From Letharia columbiana (Eukaryota > Ascomycota > Lecanoromycetes > Lecanorales > Parmeliaceae), in NCBI RefSeq assembly GCF_014066305.1, contig NW_023501148.1, forward strand, positions 324,501 through 388,500: 64,000 nucleotides of DNA, in the 5' to 3' direction. Made by a program: the position numbers and the translations under genes. The notes under the pieces were generated by a model. The model was not told where the DNA came from. It did not search any database and saw only the letters and a list, made by a program, of their open reading frames with translations. Of the stretch, positions 1-11,630 are shown in pieces (position 1 is the first letter of the stretch; each line of letters opens with the position of its first letter).

Positions 1-256
1 GTTGCGGCGCTCCCTGTAAAGCTTGGATGTCCGTCTGTTCATGCGGTCGTTCACAGGATGAATAGGAGTAAAGGAGGCGGCCGACACTGGGGCTTCTGGT
101 ACGTGGATGTCTGAGATTTTGAGTAGGATCAGGCCATCAAGGGGGGTGGGTTGGAGCATGCTGATGAGAGTGTAGTTGCTATGCTGTATGACTTCGGAGC
201 TCCTCCGCTGCTGAGCGTCTACGCGGGCGGTATGGGGGGATAGGAAAGGAAAGGGG

Positions 257-322
<66 letters not shown>
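257..322. repeat. Poly(A) tract of 66 nt
   Basis: An uninterrupted run of A follows a purine-rich stretch (239-256). It could be the tail of a retroposed sequence, but no flanking target duplication or retroelement reading frame is visible beside it. The rest of 1-450 shows no gene I can support. Confidence 0.9.
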
Positions 323-324
<2 letters not shown>

Positions 325-456
325 CTAGGCCGGGGCCACTGCAGCGTTAGAAGCTCCAAAGTCTAGTACCATCGACTTGATGCCGATGACGCGGGCGATG
401 TTGGTCTAGATGAACAGGTTGATTTTGACATGGGACATGCCAAGACCTGCCAAGGC

Positions 457-873
457 TCAGGCAGTGCGAGCAGATGTCAGATACCAGGGGGCCGAGGGGC
501 CAAAGCACTGCACATCACTTGCACCCTCGTGCTTGCCACGAGTATTTGCCTGCTTGCTGTATCTTGAACATCTTAGACAGGGCGGATTACACGGCTCTGG
601 CAAAGCAAGATCACCTACCGAATCAATCTTAATATTCACTCGCCTCATAGAAGGCCACACCACTGGATCATCACTCAAAGCCCCTGCCTTTGCAAGATGC
701 CCCAAAAAATATATTATCCCCGCATATGTGTCTGGGTCTTGATACCTTGGCTTCATCTCTTCATGATTTGTTGTATCTTCGCACGACCCCCTAGCTTTGT
801 CGCTCGCAAACGGTAGGCTTTCCAATCCCAAATATTTCTGTTCCTTCGATTTACAACCTGTTGTAGGAATCAA
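457..873 (-). CDS. Possible fungal exon, unknown protein
   Basis: An open frame of 138 codons on the minus strand. Its middle (around residues 40-85) has ordinary globular composition, whereas the last 50 residues are Cys/Ser/Arg-rich and may be intron read-through: a good fungal donor (GTAGGTGATC) lies in the minus strand near base 605, so the true exon may stop there. No family is recognised and neither boundary is certain. It could equally be chance. Confidence 0.25.
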   Translation of the reverse strand: MIPTTGCKSKEQKYLGLESLPFASDKARGSCEDTTNHEEMKPRYQDPDTYAGIIYFLGHLAKAGALSDDPVVWPSMRRVNIKIDSVGDLALPEPCNPPCLRCSRYSKQANTRGKHEGASDVQCFGPSAPWYLTSARTA

Positions 874-1047
874 CTAAGTCACGCTGTCTCTTGGGCTTAC
901 TATAGTCTTTGGGAAGGACTGTTCATACCTAGACAATGGGTCTCCTCTCAGTCTGGCCAGGTCAAAAGTTTCATCTTCAACACGTTTCAGCACCCACCGG
1001 ATCCTGGATGTCTTACGATTGCTAAAATTGGAGCTGCGAGGGCGGCT

Positions 1048-1203
1048 GCTTTGGCTTGGACCGCAATATGCGCTGAGACAATGAGCGCCGGATGGACGTC
1101 TTCACGAAAGATCATAGCTATTGTACTAGCCTGGATTGGTACATACGCTGAGACAAGGAGCGCCGAACGGATTTCTTCACCCAAAATCGTTGCTATTATA
1201 ACA
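1048..1203. repeat. Two degenerate 78-bp direct repeats
   Basis: Bases 1,048-1,125 and 1,126-1,203 are related copies; for example, CTGAGACAATGAGCGCCG at about 1,073 is matched by CTGAGACAAGGAGCGCCG 78 bases later. The period is a multiple of three and both strands stay open, giving a 26-residue peptide repeat on either strand, so the segment may be an old coding repeat. Which strand is coding cannot be told. Confidence 0.6.
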
Positions 1204-1401
1204 TTGTGCGTATTGGCTGTTGGATTGAATGTCACGGTTGTTCTTGGTTTGCGGGCTTGTTGGAGATTGCTCATGAGACTCCGATAAACTTGGATGTTTG
1301 AGTAATTGGGGCAGGGCTCCACGGCAAAGTCTTGTCAACAAGCCTTTCTTGGCTCCGCACTCGTTGTAATTGCTTGCATCTGTCTCTGGTAGACGAGGAT
1401 C

Positions 1402-1605
1402 ATGGAAATCTTTGGGGAGAATTCAAAGGAGCGATGGAATCAGTCTTCGAGGCTAAACAAAGAGGTCGTTGCATGGTTCAGGGGATACCTTGATGAGACC
1501 TACTCACACTCTATCGTGGCTATCACCACAACCATCAAGACAAGATTACAAACGTTGACAGGTCTATCATTTATGACCAGTAAGACTCTACACCCCGCAA
1601 TCTGA
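1402..1605 (+). CDS. Possible small fungal exon
   Basis: A 67-codon open frame with a charged, amphipathic N-terminal half (MEIFGENSKERW, then RLNKEVVAWFRGYLDE). The composition is protein-like, but there is no recognisable domain, and it lies between unrelated minus-strand frames. It might be the first exon of a gene or a gene relic. Confidence 0.2.
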   Translation: MEIFGENSKERWNQSSRLNKEVVAWFRGYLDETYSHSIVAITTTIKTRLQTLTGLSFMTSKTLHPAI

Positions 1606-1611
1606 AGTCTT

Positions 1612-1905
1612 TCAAGAAGGACGGCCTAAACTAGCTTGCATCAAACCTGAGAGTAGGTCTACGGATGTCGCGGGTATCTTCTCAATGGCGTTCCAAGGAC
1701 AGCTTTTCATTATTGCGATAGCGGCTCTGGTAATAAAACCATCAAGCACACGGTTAAATGGATGCATTTCCAGACGATCAGTAAAGAAGTATGGATCAGG
1801 AGGCCGCACAGATTGCTTCTTAGCGATGAGCCCACATTCAATAAGTAATCCTTTCACGCAAGCTTTATTGAAGCAACTAGCTTTTTCCATATCACCACTC
1901 CTCAT
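1612..1905 (-). CDS. Possible small fungal gene or exon
   Basis: A 97-codon frame lying 41 bp downstream of the AT-hook gene on the same strand. The peptide looks protein-like (for example VRPPDPYFFTDRLEMHPFNR) but matches no family I know. I tested joining it to the last exon of the AT-hook gene and found no donor and acceptor with matching phase, so it is kept as a separate, weak call. Confidence 0.3.
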   Translation of the reverse strand: MRSGDMEKASCFNKACVKGLLIECGLIAKKQSVRPPDPYFFTDRLEMHPFNRVLDGFITRAAIAIMKSCPWNAIEKIPATSVDLLSGLMQASLGRPS

Positions 1906-1946
1906 CCATTACTAGAAATATCGGCATCGTAGAAAAGGGTATCATC

Positions 1947-3480
1947 CTAGACCTGACTACCCGCGCTTCCACCACTCGGCCCGGCCTCCAATGCAAGAAT
2001 ACTGACTCCGTACATCTGCCGTAAATGAGCCCTCACAGAATCACCAGCTGTGTCAGTCTCGCTTTCCCGGATCTTCCTACGCAGCTCTAGCCTCTCCAAG
2101 TGGGCTATCGCGTTCTGGTAAGGGAGACCCGTTTTGGTGATACGATTTGCTAAGCTAAAACGCCGTTGAGTTAGTCCATGAGTTCCTGCAGGTAGTGAAG
2201 CATATGATTCAAGGCATGAGGTGAGCTCGAGGAAAGAAGTGAAGTCGCTCGTTAATCTCACTTTAACGACAGGCTGCCAGATTCGCAGAGATGGTGAATC
2301 GCAAATACAAGAAAATGATCCAATTAGCACTCACAAATTCTCGGATAATGTTTGGCACAAAAAGAATATACACCCAGTCCCGAGTTGCCGGCACATCCAT
2401 TCGAGATTATCACCCATCTTCAAAATATGCGTGAGGTCTTTCAAATCCATGGTCACGAGTATAGAACTGCTTCTTTCGACGGCGTGAGATTCCATGTGAT
2501 TTTGCCGTTCTGTGAGTACTCGTTGGATCTCTTTTACCCTGGCCTCATTCAATGAGACTCCAGTTCCATAAAAAGAGTTTTTCAAATCTCCCACGAGTAG
2601 CGTGAGGAAGAGCCAGCGGAGTTGATCTATGATGACCCGATGTCCTGCGGCTTTAGCCACACAACAACATTGGACAAGAGCCTCTGCAGCAGACAAGTCT
2701 CCCAGAGCTTGCGGCCCACCCTGAGTCAACGCAGCGTGGTCGCCCGCAAGAATAGAATGGATTTTGTGTCTGTTGCTGGAAAGAAGATCGATCAAGACTG
2801 AGTTAAGCTCCAGGCTCTTCAAGTTCAGTATAGCAGCCCACGAGGCTGCCGATGCGACAGTGGTTGGGCTGTTGACATCTCCTTCCAAACGTTGAGATAA
2901 GGATCTGGTTGCGTTCCCGTCTTTCCGCGGACGTCCAACACGTCTTTTGGAGGGATTCGGTGGAGCTAATGGGTTAGACTGATTAGTATTCTGATGACAA
3001 TAAAACCTCCCGGCAAGACTGAGGGTTTAGTCTTCTTACCGGACTCAGCTGATGTATCAACATGCCCACCCTGGACTTCATTCTCGTCCTGGCTATCGAT
3101 ACTTGATAGAGTGAGGCCGGGATCAACAACGATCTCGCTCGTCAGTCGTCGCCTCTTGTTTGTACTTTGCACTAAAGAATGCAAAGTTGCGTCTTGGGTC
3201 TGTCGTGCTTCTGCCTCTGGTGATGAGATAAAATGTCCATGGAGACACTCTAAGACTGCCTTTTGATCTCCACTGAGGCCATCTGCGGGGAATTCCAAAA
3301 GGATAGAGAGTGTCTTGGGGCAGTAAGCATTAATATCATCTGCTCAGAGAACTCATCACCTACCCTTTTGGATAGAACTTTCGGAAGCAAGCTCGACATT
3401 ATCTCTCTAGCTTCATCTTGTAGAATTTCTCCCACTTCATCTCGTAATGCCCTTCGGGCCTCTGACGTTGATGATTGCAT
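1947..3480 (-). CDS. AT-hook protein of unknown function, four exons
   Basis: Exons on the minus strand: 3,480-3,364, 3,313-3,040, 2,965-2,335 and 2,256-1,947, giving 443 residues with matching phases at every junction. Introns are 50, 74 and 78 nt, a normal fungal size, with GT-AG ends. The N-terminal exon is acidic and helical. Exon 3 opens with a basic segment containing KRRVGRPRKDG, a good match to the AT-hook core (GRP flanked by basic residues) that binds the minor groove of AT-rich DNA. The rest, about 205 residues of exon 3 and 103 of exon 4, is mostly helical and unrecognised. A nuclear, DNA-binding role is inference from the AT-hook alone. Upstream lies a 3,481-3,900 stretch without a supported gene. 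Confidence 0.6.
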
Positions 3481-4015
3481 GATCAGCCAGTAGAACGGGA
3501 TTGGATTTCGTTGCTAGTGGGGTGCTGCAGTAGAGGGTGGTGTTGACGAGACAAGGAAAGGTGAAATTGGAGCTCAGTAAGGCGAGAGGTTTATGCTGAC
3601 TGCGTACAGGAGCAATGAGGGTTGAACAGTATTGATTATGCCTTGCTTTTTGTTCTCGATGAGGTGAAACAAGCGATGTGTATCGCGTTCGTCTCGAAGG
3701 TGTTACACGCGTACTATACTTGTAGCAGGGTTACGGCTGTAAGTCACCCTAACGGCGATAAGGCAACTCCGACCTCCACGGTACGCGAATCTCGACTCTC
3801 GACTCCCTACCACAGCAATACTAGGGCTGTTTTGAAGCCTCAAATTCATGCCACGTGATTGCCTCGTGCTAGAAAGCTACTATTGAAGACTTGCAGCTAC
3901 CTAAAAGCCCTCCCCCCTCGGTCCACCCCTCTTTAGTACGCTGCTAACTAAGTCGACAGAAGCCCGTCGTCTTTGGCTGCCTGCACGTCCTCTTGGAGCA
4001 GTACTCCGGCTTCTT

Positions 4016-4133
4016 CCACTACCTCGCCCTCTGGCACTACCTCGCCCTCTCCCACTACCTCGCCCCCTCGGCACTACCTCGCCCTCTGGCACTACCTCGC
4101 CCTCTGGCACTACCTCGCCCTCTCCCACTACCG
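4016..4133. repeat. 18-bp minisatellite, about 6.5 copies
   Basis: The unit is CACTACCTCGCCCTCTGG or a variant ending CC; one copy has 19 bases. The period is six codons, and both strands are open through much of it (Thr/Ser/Pro-rich on plus; Gly/Glu/Val/Pro then Gly/Arg-rich on minus), the 19-base copy shifting the frame. A real coding role is not shown. Confidence 0.9.
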
Positions 4134-4185
4134 CGTGCAGCACTTGACTCGTCAGGCGGGCAAATCACCGAATCATACCCCCAAG

Positions 4186-4690
4186 GTAGGAATCCTTACC
4201 CATTCATACCCCTACACCAAATCACACGAAAAATCGGGGTATGATTCGATAATTTGTCATTGCTTGGGGTATAATCTGACGACGGTCTTGAATGATAGCT
4301 TTCTGGGATGAGACGGTTTGGTGAAGGTGGCGGTAGCGGTAGGCTTACTGAGCGTCTGGTAGTGGCCGTTGACTCGATTATTGATGACGGTGGTATGTTG
4401 GGGTGTGATGATGGTCGGATTTAGCCTTCGAGGAGTCGAAATCTCGCCCACTCGGCTTTCGTCTAATAGTTTTAGACTGATAGATTCCAAATGCGGTCGG
4501 AGAAGCTTCCTTACTTCTATGATCGCACAGGCCAGATCGCGGCTTATCTCCTTCGTAGTTTAAGGCCACTTTGACAACTTGCCAAATCATACCCCAAACA
4601 ATGGCAAATTACCGAATCATACCCCATAATTTGGGTGAAATTTGGCGTAGGGGTATGGTTCAGTAATTAGGGGTATGATTCGGTAAGGAT
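4186..4690. mobile_element. MITE-like element with long terminal inverted repeats
   Basis: The left end (about 4,190-4,283) and the right end (about 4,577-4,690) are inverted copies of each other over about 95 bases: AATCCTTACC, CATACCCCTAC, GGGGTATGATTCG and TTTGGGGTAT appear in the same order when one end is reverse-complemented. The right end carries an extra 20-base insertion of the same motif. The 290 bp between them has no recognisable transposase. The structure is that of a non-autonomous DNA transposon. The right end overlaps the 3' end of the neighbouring minus-strand gene, so the element may supply its stop codon. No clean target duplication was identified. Confidence 0.6.
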
Positions 4691-5490
4691 CCATACTTTT
4701 GAGGTATGAATTAGAAATTCGCCCCTCGTCAGGCTGCGATTCATCATGCTCTGTTTCCTCGACATCGACTCCTTTGTCTAAGAGCTTGCCCAGTGGGGTG
4801 CGTGCCCTCTTCGTCCGCAAGGCATATGAGGGAACCTCGGGGTCGCTTTCTGAGTGGGCGGATGAAGCACGTCTACTCGGTAGTCGAGTCGCCGAAGAAG
4901 TAGGAGGATCAAGAGAGTTGTAAGCGGCCACCTGTGATGCAAGCCACTCGTATCTTAACTGGACGATCGGCAGATGACGTAGGAGTTGTCCTTGTTCGAA
5001 TGGTGAGAGGGTATGTGGTAACGACGATATAGGCTGTAATGGAGTGGTTGGTCCTTGGTTACACGGATTGCTCGGCATTCTTTCCTCTGTATCGTACTTC
5101 CTGCAGTACTTTGCTACCTTAGTAGCTGCATGAAATAAAGAATTAGTTGCGTCTTTGCCTTCTGAGTCGCATCTTGCCCAGCCCTCAAGACGGTCACGTA
5201 CCTCGAGTGGTCCTAGAATTCCTGAACGCCGAAAATAGCGACTCGCTCTTCTCTCTTCGATGTGGGGATAGGATGGAGGCTTCGGAATATCGTCTTCATT
5301 CATAGTATCAAACCATTGCTTCCTTGTCATATGTCGATTGTTGGGGCCCATGTCTTTGACAAAGCTTCGTCGTATACCCTTACACGCCTCCGTTTGGACA
5401 ATATGCATCATTGCGATCCTTTCTGCCCAACTTGGCCTTTCCCAGAGCCTTATAAAGCCGTATTAGGTGGGTACTCGTGGTGGCTGACAT
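4617..5490 (-). CDS. Fungal protein of unknown function, three exons
   Basis: Exons 5,490-5,384, 5,322-5,202 and 5,117-4,617 join in phase to give 242 residues. The introns (61 and 84 nt) have GTAAGG and GTACGTG donors and an AACTAAT branch point in the second. The start used is the ATG that begins MSATTSTHLIRLYKAL. The protein has a charged N-terminal region, then a Ser/Arg-rich stretch in the last exon (LPSRRASSAHSESDPE). The last 35 residues are encoded by the inverted repeat of the adjacent MITE-like element and may not be original. No domain is recognised. A frame upstream becomes continuous with this one if one 8-bp unit at 5,488-5,509 is ignored, so the start may be secondary to a frameshift. 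Confidence 0.5.
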
Positions 5491-5509
5491 TCCTTCATTC
5501 CTTCATTCC
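5488..5509. repeat. 8-bp tandem repeat, three copies
   Basis: On the minus strand this reads GGAATGAA, GGAATGAA, GGAATGTC. Eight is not a multiple of three, and the frame upstream and the frame downstream differ by exactly the shift one extra unit would cause. Confidence 0.85.
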
Positions 5510-6028
5510 AGAAATGTCGATTCGATGCTTCCTCCCAAGTGCCTAGATGCACCATCATCTCGTCGGCCAAAGCAATCGAAACAAGATTGTCAATTACGGT
5601 GCCATCATTCCTCTCCATAACCATCGACGGTTCCTTTGGCGGTAACCAAAGCCCCTTATGTTGCGATGAACATGGTGAATTCTTCTTTTGGCATCCCGAT
5701 GGAATTTTCGAACGCTTCTCCGGACTCCGTCCCTTTGAAATATGCATCGAACCCCTTCGAATGCAAAGATTCCAGCCAGAAGTCCCGCCACAATGAAAAT
5801 ATGGCCGCTGGTGTTTTTCCCGGCAGGTGTAAGCTCCTTTTGCGCGACGTGGATACAGAGCGCCTCAAATCTTTCGCTCCTCAGCCCTTGAAAAGTTCTA
5901 GACACTGCTAAGCTGTGTAACTGGCATACTTTGCCAATCTTCCAAAGGTCTTCATTGTCGATGGGAGGAATGTGGGCTTGTCGAAGAGATTTAAGGACCA
6001 GAACCATTGCAGTCCTATCGTAGGGCAT
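5491..6028 (-). pseudogene. Probable upstream coding sequence, frame-broken
   Basis: The minus strand of 6,028-5,491 has protein-like stretches in three frames: the first begins MPYDRTAMVLVLKSLRQAH, a second covers about 5,868-5,656, and a third (about 5,650-5,500) contains GTVIDNLVSIALADEMMVHL. They may be exons of the same gene as 4,617-5,490, separated by introns I could not place, or a gene decayed by frameshifts. No family is recognised. Confidence 0.35.
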
Positions 6029-9000
6029 GGCTGCAGCTATGAGATGGAGAAAGAATACCAGGTAGAAACGGAGTGGGAATATACGAGACGTATAACGGAT
6101 GACGCGTAATGGACGTGTTTGTACCTACTAGGATATGCAGTTTCCTTAAATCCGATAGACCCGACGCAACATCAAAATGCTTACTTCTTATTAAAATATA
6201 ATTTAATCTATATTAAGATATTAAAATCTATAATTTAAAGAATATAGATTATAGATTATATTTTCTATTATAAATTAAGCTATTAATAACTAAGTAATAA
6301 TAAGTTAAAAAATTAAAAGCTATTTATTTTAATTTAGATTTATATTTAATTATTAATAATTATTATCTAATAATAAAAATTAGATTCGCTATAAACTAGT
6401 TATAATAATAATTTTAAAATATATATTATCTTTAATTAATTATCTCTAAAGATATAAAGAGAGATAAAAGTTTAATTAAAAAAAGACTATTATAACTCTT
6501 ATATTAAATCTATTAATATTAATTTATAGTTATAATAAAATAAAATATAAAATATAAAAGAAGATATAAAATATAATATAATATAATAATATTAATAAAT
6601 TAATAATTTATAAGAAAATATTAAATATTAAATATTAAAATTTATATAATATATAATTTAAAATTTAAAATTTAAAATAATATAAAAGCTATATTTAAAA
6701 TCGAGTTTATATATTTATTAATAATAGACTTTAATCTTTAAAAAATCTTAATAATAATAGAAAGTTTTTAAAGAGATATTTATTAACGCTAGCTTAATTT
6801 TAAGCTTAAAATTAAATAATTTTTATAATCTTTTATAAGAATATTATTAACTTTAATAATTTTAAGAAATTTAATTTTTAAAAATATATTATAATAAAGT
6901 TTAAATTTAACTATTTTTACTTTTATTAATTCGAGATATTAATATTATATTTAAGAGCGATAATATAGATTAAATATTAATTTATATATTTTATATTAGA
7001 TACTTTAATATATAACTCTTTTATTTTTTTAAAGATAAAAAAGAGAAAAAAAAAGAAAAAAAAAAGAAAAAAGAAAAAAAAATTATATAAAGTTTCTTTT
7101 AAATATATAAATCGATTAAAGCTTAAAAGATAATAAATTAAATTATTTAATATTTTAATATTACTAGTAATAGAAGATTAATTATTCTAATAGTAATAAT
7201 AATAAAAGATTAATATTTAATATTATTATAAAATAAATACTTTAATATTACTTTAAAGTTATAAGATTTAAAAAATTATATACTATTATTTTTTTTTAAA
7301 TTTTATAAGAATTTAAATAATATATTTATTATTAAGATTAATATATATAAAAGAATTAAATAACTCTAAGTTTAAAATCTTAGATTTATATATATAGTTA
7401 AAGATAAATTTTAACTTATTATACGTATTAATTAGATTTTATATATAAATAAATTAAAATTTATATCTATTAAAATCTCTTCTTTTATTAAATTATCTTT
7501 TAGAATAATTTTAATTTTAATTTCTTTTCAATTATAGAGTATAACTTCTACTTTTAAATAATATAAATCTATAAAGTTTAATCTTATATATCTCTAAAGA
7601 TATAGAATTTAAATATCGCTTATTAAAGTTTACTCGATAGCTTTAATTAGAGAAAGAAATATATTTTATCTAAATTTATTAGAATTTTAATTATCTTACT
7701 TATATTATAATTTAATTAAACTTAATAAATTAAGATCTTTTAATCTTTCTACTCTACTATAAATTTTATATTTATAATTATTCTATATAGATAATATTCT
7801 CTTTATACTATAAGAAAGAGTTATTATATATATTCTTAAATTTCTAATATAATACTATTTATCTTTCTTTTAAAGTTATTACGAGCGTATTCTATACTCT
7901 TAATATACTACTTAGCTCTTTAATTTATTCGAATCTATCGTATCTTAATAGAGATATTTATCTATTATTTAATATCTCTCTTTTATCTATATAGTCTAAT
8001 ATCTTAGTTATCTTATCTGATATATTTATATTAATAAACAAATTTAAAAAAACGTATTAATAGAGGCTTTAGTAAGAAATTAAATTAAGTTATTATATTT
8101 TTAAATAAATTTATTAAATAGATAAATTAATTTTAAAGAGTTTAAATAAGATAACGAAACGATTTTAATAAATAGTAGTTAAGAAATAAAGAAAGTACTA
8201 AATTATTTAAATAATTAGCGAATCGAAAGAAATAGCTAATTCTATCTTATATTTTTATATTTAAAATATATATTAATAATACTACTTATAACTTTATATA
8301 TTATAATATTTAAAGTTTTAATAAGATTCTAATTAGATAAGAAATAGTCGAGTTATAATTAATTAAATATATTATTCTTTAAAACTTTCTTATATATAAC
8401 TTTTTTATAAAATAAGAGAGTTAAAAGAGATTCTTTAGATAAAGTAAGTATACTTAAAAGATTACTATTTAAGCTATTTATAGTTTTCTTAATACTTTAA
8501 ATAATTAAGAAATAAGTATATTAAATCTTTATAAAGAAATAATCTTATTTTAGACTTTATAGTAAAAGGTTTTATTCTAAATATTAAATAATTTCGATAC
8601 GTTTTAAAGAGAATTCTTTATTTTCTAATACTTCTAATATTTTTAATATTTATTCTTTCGAAGTATTTAAACTCATCTCTATTTTATTTTAAATTTTTTT
8701 TTTTCTATAATAAAATCTAATATCGAAAAATTAAATTAAATTAAAATCTTATTTAAGTAAATTAAATTTTAATAAATATTAATTCTATTAGATAATATTT
8801 CTAATAAAATAGACTTTATAGATAAATTTTAAAATATTATTAATAGTCTATAACTATAATATTAAATTACTAATAATTCTAACGAATTTATATTTATATT
8901 AAATAAAATTTATTAAAAATAAGATAATTTCTAGAAGATTATTATTTTATATTATATTATTATAATAAAGATGAATTAGATTATAAATAATTTATTTTAA

Positions 9001-10369
9001 ATCTATATATTAATTAAGGAAATATATTAACTAGTTTAAAATTTCTAGAAAAATATAATTTTTTTATAGCGAAAAGTTAATAATCTCGATTTATAGTTTA
9101 TAAAGAATTTATAATTATTTTTAATTAAAAAAAATATATATTTAGATATTTAAAAAAGAAGTTAATTAAGATTTTTAATTTATTTGTAATTTTAATACTA
9201 GTAATTCTATTTAAAATAATTAATCTTTTAGAATAGAATAGAAATTTAGAGTTAATAGCGATTATTATCTTATTAAAAACTTTAAAATAATTAATATAAT
9301 CTTATAATTTAATAGTAAAACTATATAATAGATTATATATAGAAAGCTTCGAAATTTTATTAATTTATATTAATCTATTAATAAGATTATAAATAAATTA
9401 ATCGATATTTATAAGAATTTAAATCGATATAATAATATATAATATAATATAAATACTTTATAATAAGAGATTTAATTCTTTATTAATTTCTATTTAGACT
9501 TTATTTAACTAGTTATTATTCTTAATATTAAAAAAACTCTTATATTAAAAAAATTATTTTTTAAAGAAATTAAGAAAAAGTTTAAAAACGTTATAATAGA
9601 TTATAAAAGATTTTACTATTTTAAAGACTATAAAAGAATATCTTCGAAATTAAATAATTTATAATATAATAAATATAAAGATATAGAGTATATAAAGATT
9701 ATTATTAAGTTAATTATAATATAAATATCGAGAATAATATTTATAATTAATATATATTTTATATCTATTATCGAGTTTAATTTAAATATAATTATTATAC
9801 CTCTAAATATTATAATTAATTTAAAATTAAAAGAACTAATATATTATAACTATAAAAAAAAAATTACTATTAAAAGAACTATATAATAATTACTTAAATC
9901 GAGATTAATAAAAAGATTTTTAAAAAAGTATAACTTTACGTAATATAGAAATAAATAAAGAATTTAATATCGATAATATCGATATTACGAGTAGCGATAA
10001 TTCTTCTTTAAATTTAGAAAATAAATAGCCTCTTCTAAAGTTATAATAAGAGATATTTATAAAATATATTTAATAGATACTCTTAATAATATCTTAATAT
10101 ATTATCTTTTATATATATAAGTTATAATATCTTTATAAGAGAGAGATTATAAATAGTAAATATATTAATACTTATCTAGTCTTAAATGAGTTTTTAATTC
10201 TAGCGATATATAAAATCCTATATCTATAATTACTCTTATTATTACGATTTAAATTATTAAGAAATTACGATGGCTAGATTATAAAACGATTAATTATATA
10301 CTATTTACTCTCTATAATAATAATAAAAAACTATTAAAAAGAAATATATTTAATATTAATTATATTATT

Positions 10370-10710
10370 AGTATATATAATAGAATAAGATAGAGTTAAG
10401 CTATAAAATCTTAATTTATATATATAATTAATTATAAATTTAGAGTTACTACGCTCTTTAATTAGATTAACTAAGTTATCGCGGGTAAATAAATTAATAT
10501 CCGTAACTATTAAATATTTATAATTATTAAAAAAATAGATATACGTTATTAATATATAGAATAACTTTTTTATTTTCTATTAAATTTTTAAGATTTTTTT
10601 TTAAATTATAGAGCGTAGATTACGCTTCTAAATGCTTAAATTATTTCTAGAATAGAGATATTTACTATATTAGATCTATAGACGATAATTATAATATCGT
10701 AGTTATAGCT
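10370..10710 (-). repeat. Repeat family 1, reverse copy
   Basis: The reverse complement of the family 1 unit: ATAGAATAAGATAGAG at the left corresponds to the unit's 3' end, followed by the antisense of AAAGAGCGTAG and AACGCTAATTTATTTAC. It is followed within 200 bp by a forward copy, so the pair forms an interrupted inverted repeat. Confidence 0.6.
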
Positions 10711-10888
10711 ATTATAATAGACTATAATAATAGACTATTTAAATAAGTAGTAGTAATAGCCATAATAGTAATAGCTGGCTACTCGTTTTTACCTCTATTT
10801 ATATATTATCTCTATTTATACGCTTTAAAATTCGATAAATTCGACGTAATACTAAAATATCTATCTTTTATTAAATTTATATAATAAA

Positions 10889-11465
10889 CAAGTAAAGGCC
10901 TATAAATTAAATTCATAACCATTTTTTTTAATTAGAGCTATCGAGTAAATTTTAATAAGCGATCTTTAATAAGCGATCTTTAATAAGCGATATCTAAATT
11001 TCTTACTTTTAAATATCTATAAGACTAAATTTAATAATTCTTTTTTTATCTAAAAGTCTATATTACGTTCTATAATTTAAATAAAAAATTTTAAAATTTT
11101 AATAGAAAATAAAAAAGTTATTCTAAAATTAAATAATATATATCTATCTTTTAACTAGAGCTATCGAGCGATTAAATTTCTTACGCTTTAATAATTATAG
11201 GATTAAATTTTAAAATATTTTTATTATTAAAAAGCGTAAGTTTCGAGCTATAATTTAAAAAAAAAATCTTAAAATTTTAATAGAAAATAGTAAAGTTATT
11301 AAAGGGTTAAAAGTAGAAGAAGAGATTTTTAATAGATATAGACGCTAATTTATTTATTTACGATATTTAATTAAAAAGTATAAATCTAACGAATTTATAA
11401 TTAACTATATATATAAATTTAAGATTTTATAGCTTAATTCTATCTTATTCTTTTATATATATTAA
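10889..11465 (+). repeat. Repeat family 1, forward copy (partly doubled)
   Basis: It begins AGTAAAGGCCTATAAATT, passes through TATCGAGTAAATTTTAATAAG, restarts the first half at about 11,134, and ends with the conserved TCTTATTCTTTTATATATAT. Some copies keep more GC than others, suggesting different times of insertion or mutation. Confidence 0.65.
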
Positions 11466-11630
11466 TAATTATAATAATAATAATAATAATAAATTCTATT
11501 AAGACTTTATATTAAAGAATTTTAACTATTATTTATTAAATTTAATTAATCTATTATATTTTAAAAAAATTAGAAATTTTTCTTCTTTTATCTCTTCTTT
11601 TATTATCTCTTCTATTTCTTTTATATCTTA

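Noticed and set aside
3901..4311. Open frames across the 18-bp minisatellite as coding genes
   Set aside because: Open frames on both strands follow from the repeat itself, and one 19-base unit shifts the frame. No flanking exon supports either strand.
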